A stretch of 64,000 bases of DNA, from positions 79,976,878 through 80,040,877 of the forward strand of contig OZ020589.1 in the NCBI GenBank assembly GCA_963971535.1, written 5' to 3'. The notes under the pieces were generated by a model, which was given only the letters and a program-made list of their open reading frames with translations, was not told the DNA's origin and did not search any database. Of the stretch, positions 40,601 through 46,689 are shown one piece after another (position 1 is the first letter of the stretch; every line of letters begins with the position of its first letter). The position numbers and the translations under genes were made by a program. The stretch comes from Notolepis coatsorum. Taxonomy: Eukaryota; Chordata; Actinopteri; Aulopiformes; Paralepididae.

Positions 40601-41802
40601 CAGTGCCTGTAAATATTGCCACTAAATGCAGGCCATGGGGGGGGGGGTTGATTAACATTTAGCAGTAAATATTAAAGCCGCTGCGGACGTACAGTAAGTG
40701 GTTAAATCTGGCATTTGGTCAAAGTGATTTGTTGAGAATACGTTTGACTGAAAGCTCTGACTACATAGCTTAATTATTACAGTTGTGTGTGTGGTCTCGT
40801 TGCATACAGTACGTGTTCACATATGCAGGCTTCTCAAAGCTGGAAAGTGACTCTGAGAGGGAGGGGGACCTTACACTCGAACAGATAAGGGAGAATCGTT
40901 GCTGTCTTACTAAATCGTAGCACAACTCTGAACTGTCCCCCTACTGGAAAGCAGGAGGTGTCATTTCATGACCCATTGGTCTGTGTAGTGTTGTCATTCC
41001 ACCAACACACTTGTGTGGAGGTACAGTGAACAGACCCTAGAGGGCGCCGTAGTACTCGCTGGTGATATCAAAGGCACCAATGTTGGTGCTGATATCCGGC
41101 TAAACTAGGGCATCTGTATTGAAGAATTTCCCCAATACTACAATATGATACCAAGAGCCACGTGTAACATGTTAGAAATCAAAGTAACTTACCATACTAA
41201 ACTAAATAAAACTAGCTTAAATCTATGTCCTGTACTGGTAGTGGTATGGTGATAAAACTAGCTTAAATCTATCTCATGTACTGGTATGGTGATAAAATGA
41301 CAGCCTCTTATCAAATAAATCGATACATACATTGGACCAGTGAGGCGCTATGGAAAGTTTTGCGTTTCTGAATGTAAACAAGGAAGTGCCCGTGCAGAGA
41401 GAGAGAGCAAATTAAATAAATAATTATCAAAATGGTGATGAAGAATTGACGAGGACAGAGGGCGCTTGTCTTGGTTCTGAAGGGAGTGGATGACAGAGGA
41501 GGAAGTGACACCCATTTTCAAAGGAAGGTTTCACGCCGCTATCATGTCCCACTCTGACGATTCCATGTCACTCTTCCTAGAGCATCTCTAACATGCCATG
41601 TAAACATCTATCTTCTTTCCCCTGTGTGTAATAACAGGAGCAGGAGCTGAACGCTCGCACACGCGCTCTCCAGGCTGCCTCGTCCTCCTGCTCCTTCAGG
41701 CCCAACGGTTCAGACGACAACGACCCGCCGGGCAGCTGCGGCCCCTCTGGAGGTGGGGGAGGCGGGGGAGGCTTCAACACCATCAGTAGACTGGTGTTCT
41801 GA
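13538..41802 (+). CDS. usp38: USP38 ubiquitin-specific protease, complete ten-exon coding region (1037 aa)
   Basis: USP38 is a cysteine protease that removes ubiquitin from proteins; in mammals it acts on targets such as TBK1, HDAC1 and LSD1. Coding exons are 13538-14219, 23945-24080, 29863-29992, 31171-31272, 34635-34793, 35202-35395, 36620-36713, 37817-37923, 38498-39842 and 41638-41802. They join in phase with GT/AG borders to 1037 residues; human USP38 has 1042 (from memory). The N-terminal 400 residues form the helical region special to USP38/USP35. The USP domain has the Cys box NLGNTCYMNS (Cys454), two CxxC pairs (604/607 and 704/707), the His box SGHYYSY (His843) and LFNDSRV (Asp911). 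The C-terminal GGGGGGGGFNTISRLVF tail is as in human USP38, which separates it from USP35. The first start in good context (ATCATGG) was chosen. Confidence 0.97.
14253..15030. mobile_element. TTAA-type MITE (Kolobok- or piggyBac-like) at the start of USP38 intron 1
   Basis: TTAA flanks both sides (14249-14252 and 15031-15034). The left end is AGGATCATACCAGTGAG and the inverted right end AGGACCATTACCAGTATTT. It begins only 33 bp after the exon 1 donor. A hAT MITE is nested in it. The sequence TCTGCCAAT recurs inverted in both halves, giving a fold-back shape. Confidence 0.7.
14331..14690. mobile_element. hAT-type MITE, 360 bp, nested
   Basis: The ends are TAGGGGTGTAAAGGTACACG and, inverted, TAGGGGTGTAACGGTACAC. 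They are flanked by the perfect 8-bp duplication ACTGTTAC (14323-14330 and 14691-14698). The same family recurs at 35731-36065. Confidence 0.9.
15148..15693. mobile_element. hAT-type MITE, 546 bp (TAGGGGTGGGAATCG family)
   Basis: It begins TAGGGGTGGGAATCGCC and ends CCCCATCCCTA. The flanks CAAATGAC and CAAATTAC differ at one base. The interior has paired CGATACGATA-type motifs. A close relative lies at 27322-27840. Confidence 0.85.
16060..17362. mobile_element. hAT-type MITE (CAGGGAACAAAATTAA family) with a nested 1-kb insertion
   Basis: The left end is CAGGGAACAAAATTAACTTT and the inverted right end CAGGGAACAAAATAAGCACC. The flanks share CCTGTC. The interior repeats ACCAGCCA motifs. Related copies lie at 18734-19599, and one of them serves as the empty site for the nested element. 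Confidence 0.75.
16218..17225. mobile_element. Nested DNA element, 1008 bp, with apparent 5-bp duplication ATATA
   Basis: The ends are CAGGGATCTACAC and, inverted, CAGGGCTATACAG. ATATA flanks both sides (16213-16217 and 17226-17230). The paralogous uninterrupted sequence ACTATATAATACTC at 18865-18878 shows the site before insertion. The interior contains GGAGCACATGTGCTCC and (GA)n. No transposase is seen. A 5-bp duplication fits a hAT5-type element better than classic 8-bp hAT. Confidence 0.65.
17533..17900. mobile_element. Tc1/mariner-type MITE, 368 bp
   Basis: The ends are TAGGTGCAGCTCAATAAATT and, inverted, CAGGTGCAGCTCGATAAATT, each continuing AGAATATCGTGGAAAAGT. TA flanks both sides (17531-17532 and 17901-17902). 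No transposase frame remains. Confidence 0.85.
17903..18725. other. USP38 intron 1 stretch without recognised element
   Basis: I see no gene, clear repeat or conserved signal here on either strand. Confidence 0.4.
18734..19599. mobile_element. hAT-type MITE (CAGGGAACAAAATTAA family), 866 bp
   Basis: The left end is CGGGGAACAAAATTAACTTT and the inverted right end CAGGGAACAAAATAAGTACC. The 8-bp duplications GGTACAAT are identical (18726-18733 and 19600-19607). A second, internal copy of the terminal motif (CAGGGAACAAACTTAAC) at about 19482 suggests a partial internal duplication or a second insertion of the same family. Confidence 0.85.
19660..20385 (-). mobile_element. Non-LTR retrotransposon, 3' end with (CAT)n tail
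   Basis: On the minus strand 20384-20115 reads KYNLRGLCILKTYKKVRTNV, then CVSILRVKLWNSLSDGLKLC, the C-terminal stretch of a fish LINE reverse-transcriptase protein. It is followed by a 3' region ending in a run of CAT units (19663-19690). It continues the protein left off at about 22454, so 20386-22440 looks like an insertion into one LINE copy. CR1/Rex1-like, from memory. Confidence 0.7.
20802..21538. mobile_element. DNA transposon MITE with GGGGCCTTTCTCACTCA ends
   Basis: The left end is GGGGCCTTTCTCACTCAGG and the inverted right end GGGGCCTTTCTCACTCACTC. The flanks are TTA and TTC, so a 3-bp target duplication (PIF/Harbinger style) is possible but not exact. It contains a 185-bp tandem duplication (about 21199-21424) and a G run at 21447-21466. 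Confidence 0.65.
21199..21424 (+). repeat. Partial tandem duplication with hAT-like CAGTGGTGCCCAACCAG end
   Basis: GAATGCATTTATTTCTATTA followed by GACCAGTGGTGCCCAACCAG occurs twice, 185 bp apart. CAGTGGTGCCCAACCAG with a GTCGACC motif resembles a hAT terminus. Confidence 0.7.
21718..22296 (-). mobile_element. Retroelement ORF fragment (ORF1/gag-like), fossil
   Basis: An open stretch of about 192 codons contains GIVAFVAGVGTGMAEAKGKT and MVKMIVRIAVQHLGLEGLD. These resemble a nucleic-acid-binding ORF that is widespread in fish retroelements. I cannot name the family with certainty. The N-terminal codons are the translated tandem repeat at 22209-22325. Treated as a broken remnant. Confidence 0.4.
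22209..22325 (+). repeat. Tandem repeat, about 51-bp unit, 2.3 copies
   Basis: GTTCTAGAATGTTT followed by TATGACATCATACTGTGACA and TCACAAAT repeats. Each unit carries TGACATCA half-sites. Confidence 0.85.
22441..23055 (-). mobile_element. Non-LTR retrotransposon, RT/thumb part (upstream portion of the same LINE)
   Basis: Minus-strand frames contain CEIKLNLNGTEIERVYETKF, LGVVIDHKLCWKPHIQYIKG, KLAKSVGILYKTRELLNQK and KLQKIAIKIINKASYLEST, the region downstream of the RT catalytic box in fish LINEs. There are at least two frame breaks. Confidence 0.75.
23304..23780 (+). mobile_element. tRNA-derived SINE (family A), full-length copy
   Basis: The head GGGTGGCGCAGCGGACTAAG and GGTATCGAATCC look like tRNA promoter boxes A and B. 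The body runs through CGACTCCTACAGGTCGGTC and ACCGACCAGTGGGGGGCAC to the tail ATTGGGATGGGAGAAAA and an A-rich end. Relatives in the window: 24483-25763, 26757-27215 (minus), 31950-32030 and 33722-33866. Confidence 0.85.
23945..24080 (+). CDS. usp38: USP38 coding exon 2 (residues 228-272)
   Basis: It encodes DPSFDPSIALASLVQHIPLQ and then MITVLIKSLTTD and NVKDASMTQALC. The acceptor is GTGGATTGCAG and the donor is AG followed by GTGCTG, phase 2. Confidence 0.95.
24483..25763 (+). mobile_element. SINE family A copy interrupted by a Harbinger-type element
   Basis: The head is GGGCGGCTACGTGGCGTAGT with GTTCGAGCCC as box B. The tail ATTGGGATGGGAGAAAA and poly-A reach 25763. The 10-bp duplications GTATTATTCA (24473-24482 and 25764-25773) bracket both halves, so it was one insertion later split at 24835-25628. 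Confidence 0.85.
24835..25628. mobile_element. PIF/Harbinger-like MITE, 794 bp, TTA target duplication
   Basis: The ends are AGGCCTCTGCATGCTACAG and, inverted, AGGCCTCTACATGCTACAG, followed by CAAAGCAACTTCAACACAAC on both sides. TTA flanks both ends (24832-24834 and 25629-25631). A 33-bp direct duplication (CTCGAGCTCCTGTCAGAAAG type) lies near 25338-25405. No transposase. Confidence 0.85.
25790..26125 (-). mobile_element. Penelope-like element fragment with GIY-YIG endonuclease
   Basis: Minus strand 26110-25901 reads MLKCPCGLAYIGKTTRPLKT, then AEHCSTFRNN and NPVAVDVLKEKRSLSYVRFE. LAYIGKTTR is the GIY-YIG core, and the CPCG and HCSTFRNN motifs are those of fish Neptune/Poseidon-type Penelope elements. 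No reverse transcriptase part is left. It is about 70 codons of a domain near 100. Confidence 0.75.
26757..27215 (-). mobile_element. SINE family A copy, antisense, with about 20-bp target duplication
   Basis: On the minus strand it has the GGCGTAGCGGAGATTGCGCTC-type head near 27207-27170, the CGACGCCTACAGGTC body and the ATTGGGATGGGGAGAAAAG tail at 26810-26790. TTTTTTGTATACTGTATTTT occurs on both sides (about 26736-26756 and 27217-27236). Confidence 0.85.
27322..27840. mobile_element. hAT-type MITE, 519 bp (TAGGGGTGGGAATCG family)
   Basis: It begins TAGGGGTGGGAATCGCC and ends CCCCCACCCCTA. The perfect 8-bp duplication is ATGTCGCA (27314-27321 and 27841-27848). It is similar throughout to 15148-15693. 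Confidence 0.9.
27996..28946. mobile_element. piggyBac-like MITE, 951 bp (CCCTTTC family)
   Basis: TTAA flanks both sides (27992-27995 and 28947-28950). The left end is CCCTTTCTCTGCCACGC and the inverted right end CCCTTTCGCCGCCGATG. It shares most of its length with 32271-33590, including CAGGGCTATAACTTTTTAAA and a G run. No transposase. Confidence 0.8.
29096..29475 (+). repeat. Minisatellite, 24-bp unit, about 15 copies
   Basis: The unit is close to ACCATTAGTTTGGTGCAGAC plus CTAG. The length is a multiple of three, so one frame stays open as an eight-residue repeat (RPLVWCRP). It lies in USP38 intron 2 and has no splice or start context, so I do not call it coding. Confidence 0.95.
29711..29862 (+). 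repeat. Tandem array of exon 3 acceptor-like units upstream of USP38 exon 3
   Basis: CCTCTGTCC..CTCCAG followed by GATGAT appears with junctions at 29727, 29773 and 29817 before the real acceptor (exon start 29863), at spacings of 46, 44 and 46 bp. Every unit has a pyrimidine tract and CAG. Use of any of the upstream junctions would bring an in-frame stop before the real exon. Confidence 0.9.
29863..29992 (+). CDS. usp38: USP38 coding exon 3 (residues 273-316)
   Basis: It encodes MIDWLSWPLAHHVDTWVIAL, LKGLAAVQKFTILIDVTLLK and IEL. The acceptor is CCCCTCTAG. The donor is GTTTGT, a weaker site than the others. Near-copies of the acceptor lie just upstream. Confidence 0.95.
30033..30162 (-). 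mobile_element. Retroelement 3' end remnants, antisense
   Basis: Four CAAGTT units (30037-30060) are followed by CTTTAATAGTTGTCATACAG, and then TTTATTTGTATAGCACTTTT near 30137, which looks like an inverted LINE 3' end. A relative of the first part is at about 33968. Confidence 0.4.
30168..30505 (-). mobile_element. TTAA-type element fragment, antisense copy
   Basis: It is the reverse of the family at 5029-5893 and 43171-44677 (for example CCAATTCCTGATCGCCATTCC, CTTACCTCAGATCAGATGTT). Both ends are lost. Confidence 0.65.
31171..31272 (+). CDS. usp38: USP38 coding exon 4 (residues 317-350)
   Basis: It encodes VLNRLWYPIVRQGALVVLSH, MLLSFQHSPEAFHL. The acceptor is TTAATTCCAG and the donor is GTAATG, both phase 0. 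Confidence 0.95.
31616..31940. mobile_element. TTAA-flanked fold-back element with a nested retroelement tail
   Basis: TTAA lies at 31612-31615 and 31941-31944. The left end CCCTTTCACTACCACACTAC and the inverted right end CCATTTCACTACCACACTAC match closely. Inside are further inverted copies of GTAGTGT.GCAGTGAAAGGG. About 31704-31857 is the GGGGGACCCTGATG retroelement tail ending in (TCAA)n. Confidence 0.7.
31950..32030 (+). mobile_element. SINE family A head fragment ending in a G run
   Basis: GGTGGCCGGGTGGCGCAGCG begins the SINE head. It stops after ACAGTGGGAGG in a run of about 26 G (32003-32028), which is followed by TA-rich sequence. Confidence 0.65.
32271..33590. mobile_element. piggyBac-like MITE (CCCTTTC/CACATTC family) with nested TA-type MITE
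   Basis: TTAA flanks both sides (32267-32270 and 33591-33594). The left end is CACATTCCCTGCCACGC and the inverted right end CACATCCTGCGCCAAAAAC. The body matches 27996-28946. It is 1320 bp long, of which 369 bp is the nested element. Confidence 0.8.
32826..33194. mobile_element. TA-type MITE (CCGTACTTTTCG ends), copy A, nested
   Basis: The left end CTGTACTTTTCGCACTATAA and the inverted right end CCGTACTTTTCGGACTATAA run on into GCCGC. TA flanks both sides. Internal CTATAAGCCGCA motifs are repeated. It is nearly identical to 43757-44127. Confidence 0.9.
33722..33866 (+). mobile_element. SINE family A tail fragment
   Basis: It contains CGACCAGGTAGGGGATTGGG, AATTGGCATAACGACTAA and ATTGGGATGGGAGAAAA with an A-rich end. 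The head is missing; it may be the partner of the 31950-32030 head, separated by the 32271-33590 insertion and other sequence. Confidence 0.65.
33870..34634. other. USP38 intron 4 end, no recognised element
   Basis: A minus-strand open stretch of 142 codons (34236-34664) overlaps the splice acceptor and has no recognisable family, so I treat it as chance. A short retroelement-tail remnant lies near 33968-34030. Confidence 0.4.
34635..34793 (+). CDS. usp38: USP38 coding exon 5 (residues 351-403)
   Basis: It encodes VVPHVVHLVHSLRTDG, then FLLHFTELIHCMMYQYSGFP and DLYDNILEAIK. The acceptor is GTGTCCCAG and the donor is GTAAAA, both phase 0. Confidence 0.95.
35202..35395 (+). CDS. usp38: USP38 coding exon 6 (catalytic Cys box, residues 404-467)
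   Basis: It encodes DLPKPSEDKIKLVLNQSAWT followed by TGLVNLGNTCYMNSIIQTLF. Cys454 is the nucleophile and sits at the same number as in human USP38. The acceptor is TTATTTGCCAG and the donor is GTGAGT, phase 2. Confidence 0.97.
35731..36065. mobile_element. hAT-type MITE (TAGGGGTGTAAAGG family), second copy
   Basis: It begins TTGGGGTGTAAAGGTACACG and ends CCGTTACACCCCTA. It is similar over most of its length to 14331-14690. The flanks ACTACTAT and CTAGCTAT match only partly. It lies in USP38 intron 6. Confidence 0.75.
36620..36713 (+). CDS. usp38: USP38 coding exon 7 (residues 468-499)
   Basis: It encodes DFRRHVLSLHLNGANTMMKK and then LQLLFAFLAHTQ. The acceptor is CCTCTCACAG and the donor is GTCTGT, phase 0. 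Confidence 0.93.
36881..37530. mobile_element. hAT-type element remnant in USP38 intron 7
   Basis: The left end CAGGGCTTCTCTTTCAG and the inverted right end CAGTGGTTCTCAAACTGTGG, both soon followed by GGCGC, are hAT-like. The flanking 8-mers do not match well. It contains a run of about 19 C near 37460-37478. Confidence 0.55.
37817..37923 (+). CDS. usp38: USP38 coding exon 8 (residues 500-534)
   Basis: It encodes RAAYAPRNFFEVSRPPWFNA and then GSQQDCSEYLRFLLD. The QQDCSEYL motif is the conserved USP QQD box. The acceptor is ATCCTGCAG and the donor is GTACCA, phase 2. Confidence 0.95.
38498..39842 (+). CDS. usp38: USP38 coding exon 9 (bulk of the USP domain, residues 535-983)
   Basis: This 1345-bp exon holds both CxxC pairs (CMQC and CEKC), YLILTLLRFSYD, SSENLAKKLKPS, VLSSLVMHSGMSSESGHYYS (His843) and WLLFNDSRVTFASFQSVQ (Asp911). 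The insert between residues about 625 and 675 is poorly conserved and proline/serine-rich, as in other USP38 proteins. The donor TTACAG followed by GTGAGG is the first unit of a tandem array. Confidence 0.96.
39819..40459 (+). repeat. Minisatellite of the USP38 exon 9 / intron 9 junction, 32-bp unit, 19 steps
   Basis: Each unit contains the last 23 bases of exon 9 (AGGACAACAAGCTGTACTTA plus CAG) and the first nine of the intron (GTGAGGCTT). Unit starts run from 39843 to 40451 at exact 32-bp spacing, giving 20 donor-like sites. Variants are TGTACT or TATACT, TTACAG or TTATAG, and one GTGAAG. Confidence 0.97.
40460..41637. other. Rest of USP38 intron 9
   Basis: I see only low-grade duplications, for example ATAAAACTAGCTTAAATCTA twice near 41208-41272, and no recognisable element or gene. 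Confidence 0.4.
41638..41802 (+). CDS. usp38: USP38 coding exon 10 (C-terminal tail, residues 984-1037)
   Basis: It encodes EQELNARTRALQAASSSCSF, RPNGSDDNDPPGSCGPSG, a run of eight glycines and FNTISRLVF followed by TGA. It is nearly identical to the remembered human C-terminus. The acceptor is GTAATAACAG, phase 0. Confidence 0.95.
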   Translation, partial: EQELNARTRALQAASSSCSFRPNGSDDNDPPGSCGPSGGGGGGGGFNTISRLVF

Positions 41803-42400
41803 AACACAAAAGAGCGACTCTGTTGAACAGGCACTGAAAAAAAAAATATATACGAGCAAAAGAGAGCGAGAGAGGTGTTCTGTCTGGACTCTTGTTATAC
41901 TGTAGTGCACATGATATGACCATATAATAAAAAGAGCACTGAAACTACCCAAGAAAACATACATACATACATACATACATACATACATACATACATACAT
42001 ACATACATACATACATACATACATACATACATACATACATACATACATACATACATACGTACACACACACACACACAACACTGATACAGTCATGCTCTCC
42101 TATTGGCATTTGAGAACTGAACTAAACAAATCCAACACAACAAAACACAGACGGAGAGAGAGAGAGAGAGAGAGAGACTTGATTTGACGTTGATCTACCC
42201 AGAACCATAACTTGGCACCTCTCCTCCTCGAGTTGAACACTCGCTGTTACATTTCTGGTTTGCATGCACATTTTTTCCTTCATAAGCTATGGGGTTTTCT
42301 CGGTTTTCTCCTTAAGGAACGTTTGGTTTCTTTGCTATATGATGTGCACTTTGTCTTTTTAGACATTTCATATCACATGCAATAAATGTACATATGACCT
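41803..42400 (+). other. usp38: USP38 3' UTR (likely extent)
   Basis: It follows the stop codon. It contains a (CATA)n run of about 25 units (41957-42058), (CA)n, and (GA)n near 42153-42175. An AATAAA at 42381-42386 is the best polyadenylation signal; another AATAAA at 42643-42648 lies after a (TA)n run of about 64 bp (42449-42512). The true end is unknown. Confidence 0.55.
41957..42075 (+). repeat. Microsatellite (CATA)n followed by (CA)n
   Basis: About 25 tandem CATA units, then CACACA. The antisense open frame of repeating MYVC is only its translation. Confidence 0.95.
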
Positions 42401-42443
42401 TGACAAATTCTTTCATAAGGATCATGGAATCAGAATCCATGAA

Positions 42444-42448
<5 letters not shown>

Positions 42449-42512
<64 letters not shown>
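42449..42512. repeat. Microsatellite (TA)n
   Basis: An uninterrupted TA run of about 32 units, flanked by the inverted bases ACTATA and TATAGT. Confidence 0.95.
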
Positions 42513-42515
<3 letters not shown>

Positions 42516-43756
42516 TGCTGGGAATTTGACAGGAATGAGTCATTTTCAGAGTGGAGATATGTGTTGTTTTAAAGCTGTATTTGCTGTTTGATTTTCGAAA
42601 GAACAAAAGTGGATATTGATGATTTGATTTAAAAAAAAGAAAAATAAATTACGTTGGAGATTGGCAGTATTGATTCTGTTGCAATGCATTGTTCTAATTT
42701 ATTCATTCAGGGAGCCTTTTTTCCTCCTTTTGCTGATTTTATGTGCCTTTTGATATTGTAATCCAAATTTTCCAAGAAGAATTTGACAGGGCGTTACACC
42801 TCAGTCTTGCTGTACAGTGTTGATATCCAATGTAAAATGCTTCACCATACCCTTCAGTAAAAGAATAATTGCTATTTCTTTGTTGTTGTCGTAGTTTTGT
42901 ATTTAACAAGACCGGTCAATTGAGTACCGCAGGAGAAGAACCATATATGTAACTCTTGTTACGTTTTCAGAGACACTTTTCAAATTGTATCTAAAGATGG
43001 TAAGTTGGAGCGTTGTGTACATTCATAGTTAAAGATAAGTAGAGGTTGAGTACTTTCTCATATGTCGTCATATTCACACTCCAAGCGATATGGACAACTG
43101 AATACATGGGCTGTCCAAAATATTTCAAAATGAAGTTGTATACTTCTTCGTCTCAAGGATTCTCAATTAACACTGAGTGCCAGCGATGCGTTTTGTCGTC
43201 AGTTCATGCCGACCTTTGAATGCCACCAACGCTATATAGCGTTTTTATGCCGTTTTTTTAATTTATTGGCGATTTGAATTCATATTTCATCAATCGAGCC
43301 TCACGCTAGTGTTGCAGAGTCTCTCTGAGCTCAATTGGGAAGATACCGCCCCCTATCGTCTCTCCCTGTGTAATGGCACCCCATTAGTTTTTAGACTGAT
43401 GAAGGGGGGGGGGGGAGGGAAGTTTCCTCATTTAACTTTTCCGTCAAGCCAACTGAAGAGACCCAAGTTGATCGCCGGCCCGGAAAACGCGTGGAATATA
43501 TATTTACAGTATCCAACGCTGAATCAATAAACGCGATCGATATTTGGAATGGCGATCAGGAATTGGAATAATCTTTTTGGATAACATCTGATCTGAGGTA
43601 AGGAATCTATTTTACCAGTTTTAGGGTAATCTGAGCTTTTTTCACAGATATATCAACGTGTCCCGTATGTGTGTGTGTCTGTGTGTGCGCGCTGATCAGG
43701 AAATGAGAGAATCGATATTTCAGCCCGCTTCTATAGTGTGCATAAGTACACATATA

Positions 43757-44127
43757 CCGTACTTTTCGCACTATAAGCCGCACCTGACTATAAGCCGCAG
43801 CAGCTAAATTGAATGATGTGTACATATATAAGCCGCACTGGACTATAAGCCGCAGGTGTTTTAATGTTTAATTACCATTATGTAATTAGCTTTGGGACAC
43901 AATACTGTCGGACAAATAACAAGCATTAACTCATTTACAAGTTGTATTAAGTTTAGCAAATAAGGGAACAGATAAATAACATTTCAATGCAGTCAAAAAA
44001 GCAATATTTAGATGTTTACATTTTTCGAGTTTGGTCACGTCGAGTCACATATAAGCCGCACCGTTATATAAGCCGCAGGGTAGAAAAATGGGGAAAAAAG
44101 CCGCAGTTTATAGTCCGAAAAGTACGG
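43757..44127. mobile_element. TA-type MITE (CCGTACTTTTCG ends), copy B, nested, empty site present
   Basis: The ends are CCGTACTTTTCGCACTATAA and, inverted, CCGTACTTTTCGGACTATAA. TA flanks both ends (43755-43756 and 44128-44129). The related element at 1151-2519 shows the unoccupied sequence CACATATACTATCGAT (about 2172-2187), which proves a 2-bp TA duplication. Tc1/mariner-type by target site; no transposase. Confidence 0.9.
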
Positions 44128-44399
44128 TACTATCGATAATCTAGCATTTATTTGAAAACGTTTCATAAATAGGCCGAAAAATTACCGTTTTTGTGTATGC
44201 CAGAATATTCCAGTAAATGCCGTTTATCACGGAATCTTTATATTTTCCTGAAAAACTAGGGCTTTTCAAAATGCTATGAACCGATTAAAAAAAACAATCC
44301 GTTTCGACAATGTTGACTGCAAACAAGTCATTGATAAACGACGGGCAGATTAGACACGGCCATAATTTAAGACAGAGATTATGCCATTATCTGAAATGA

Positions 44400-44600
44400 T
44401 AATAAAAAAAAATCTAACCCTAACTAACCTTACTGTCATGCACTTGTCCTAATAAACTAACCTACACTGTAACACGCAACACTTTGATGAATATTGTTAC
44501 TCAGCTGATAGAGTTGTACCCTTCCTGATGACCTGTCGTACAGAACTTGTAAGTCGCTTTGGATAAAAGCGTCAGCTAAATGACTAAATGTAAATGTATG
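44400..44600 (+). mobile_element. SINE/LINE 3' tail fragment (GTCGCTTTGGATAAAAGCGT type)
   Basis: GTAAGTCGCTTTGGATAAAA followed by GCGTCAGCTAAATGACTAAA and TGTAAATGTA is a widespread fish SINE/LINE 3' end. The upstream part is not recognised as a tRNA head. Confidence 0.6.
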
Positions 44601-44792
44601 CGTTCACAATGCTATCATTGAAGTGGGTGCTGGCATTTAACCACGTTTTACCATGTTCACCAGTGGTAATCAAAGTGTTAAAGGGGACATTTGACGATAA
44701 GTACTGTTCCTCAGTGTAGACATTAGTCACTGTTATCATAGATATATTCCTGGTCAACACAGCCATTCAGAGCATGGTTGTAATACAATTAA

Positions 44793-45179
44793 AGGGGAAT
44801 GCACCACTATCTAAGGAGAGAAAACCCTAAAATCTTAAATTTGCCTGGATGTAAAATCTGGGACTGCTCCATAGACTGTAAATTAAATTACTTTATGGGC
44901 CCATAAATACTGTGAGCTGTCGACACCCAATAGAGGTTTATATTCTCGGTAATACGAGAATATAAATACATTTGTGTGAGAAATCAACTTGATGGCCCCA
45001 CACATTCTATGTTTCCATAAAGTTACTATTCCACTTATTGTCTATGGAATAGTACCAGATTTTACATCCAGGTGACATCACGAATTTGAGGGTTACCCCT
45101 CTGATCACAAATATTCACTGAATTGTTCTGGGTCACACAGGCATAACATGTCGATCATTAAAATGGGTACCACTCCCCT
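44793..45179. mobile_element. TTAA-type MITE (Kolobok-like), 387 bp
   Basis: TTAA flanks both ends (44789-44792 and 45180-45183). The left end is AGGGGAATGCACCACT and the inverted right end AGGGGAGTGGTACCCA. No coding capacity. Confidence 0.75.
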
Positions 45180-45196
45180 TTAACAGCAAATTAACA

Positions 45197-45620
45197 GCGG
45201 CACGGTGGTGTAGTGGTTAACACTGTCGCCTCACAGCAAGAAGGTCCAGGGTTCGATTCCCGCTTGGGGACCAGGTTTCCATGATGCCAGGTGGGGTATC
45301 TCCCAGGCCTTTCTGTGTGGAGTTTGCATGTTCTCCCCGTGCTCGCAAGGGTTTCCCCCCCGATAAGATAAACCCAATTGAAAAACATGCACAACAATAG
45401 ATCGCTAACGCTGTGGCGTCCTTGACGAAGACGGACAGGAGCACTTGGATTGGTCCCCTGGCGCGGCTCACGTTGACGCCTGTCTGCTCCCGGCTGCCCT
45501 TGGGGGGGAAGGACGACGGGATGGGTTAATCGCAGATACGAATTGCATGCATGCATCGCATGTGTGCCGATTGATGACCTCTGAGCAGGTCCTAAATTAT
45601 AAATTATTATTATTATTGTT
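45197..45620 (+). mobile_element. tRNA-derived SINE (family B)
   Basis: The head GCGGCACGGTGGTGTAGTGG plus GGGTTCGATTCCC gives tRNA boxes A and B. The body TTTCTGTGTGGAGTTTGCAT and GTTCTCCCCGTG is a common fish SINE core. The tail ends in (ATT)n. It is not a functional tRNA gene, because no acceptor stem closes. Confidence 0.8.
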
Positions 45621-46670
45621 ATTTACAATGACAGGCAGGCAAAAGGGGGAGCCGGGGTTGGGGATAAGAACAAAACAGTAAGATTAGATGACTAAAAATT
45701 AAGAGTCCAAATCTGTTCTTACCCAGGTGTGTTGAATGATGAATCCCACTCATTCTTAAACTCAAATGCGCGTTCATGCTCAAATCATTTGCATACAGAC
45801 ACGCCCCGCAAGCTCATTATAATACGAGAGCCGTGTGCAAAACATGGGTCTACTCTGCATGAGCTGATCCCCGTATTCAACAGGTAGCGCTGGAGTGCTT
45901 TGCGAATTGCGATGGATCAAAATTATATCAGATTCAAATGTATTGTCATCATATAGCACCTATAGCTATATAGTGGAATAGACTATTAATATTCCATATT
46001 TATACGATCTAGTTGCGTGCTCCTGGCCACCTGCCACAGCGCACACACACCTCTGCGGGGCCTGTCAAAACGCGGAACTGTGTGTAAAAGCCTCACAGAA
46101 AATACGACAACAGGCCCTATTCCCCGTACCTGGTTCAACAAGTCGATCAAAAGTCCCATTATCCAGATTCAATTAACCCGATGTTTGAATCCAGGCTTTC
46201 CCGGCTGTTCCTCGAACGCTGATTCAGTCCCGTTAACTCGAACCAGACTTGATACTCAGGATAAGTGCGCGCGGCCGCCTCACCTGAAAAGATAGCAGGT
46301 GTCGATCGCAGAAATCCTGATTTTCTAACGCCATTGATTGATTGATTTAAAACTATTAACAAGATTGCAGAATGGGTACAATACAGTATGGCTCAATAGC
46401 CTCGCCGACAAGTTAAATGCATAATCTATAGGCTAATTTTAAATCCCTCATTACCCCAATCAATCAGATTATATTTCTTTAAATGTGCCTGCTGGCAGTA
46501 GGCTTAATGGAATGAATAATCGAATGAGATCTTGCTAGCGAAAATAATTAGTTCAACTCTTTCAGAATAAGGATAAAAACAAGCCCAAATAGTATATATA
46601 ATTGAATACGAATTATATTATGAGGATATCTGTACTGTATGTGCTTAGGTATTATGTACTATATAAATAC
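45621..46670. other. Intergenic stretch, one antisense retroelement tail
   Basis: About 46325-46390 is the inverse of the (TCAA)n-ending retroelement tail (compare 31800-31857). Nothing else is recognised. Confidence 0.5.
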
Positions 46671-46689
46671 ATGCCCCCCCCTGGTGCCC

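Larger units (their letters stand above)
43171..44677. mobile_element. TTAA-type MITE with nested TA-type MITE and SINE-like tail
   Basis: TTAA flanks both sides (43167-43170 and 44678-44681). The left end is CACTGAGTGCCAGCGATGCG and the inverted right end CACTTTGATTACCACTGG. The body matches 1151-2519 and 5029-5893. A 371-bp element is nested at 43757-44127 and a retroelement tail near 44400-44600. Confidence 0.7.

Noticed and set aside
41710-42093. Minus-strand open frame with repeating MYVC residues
   Set aside because: It is the translation of the (CATA)n microsatellite in the USP38 3' UTR.
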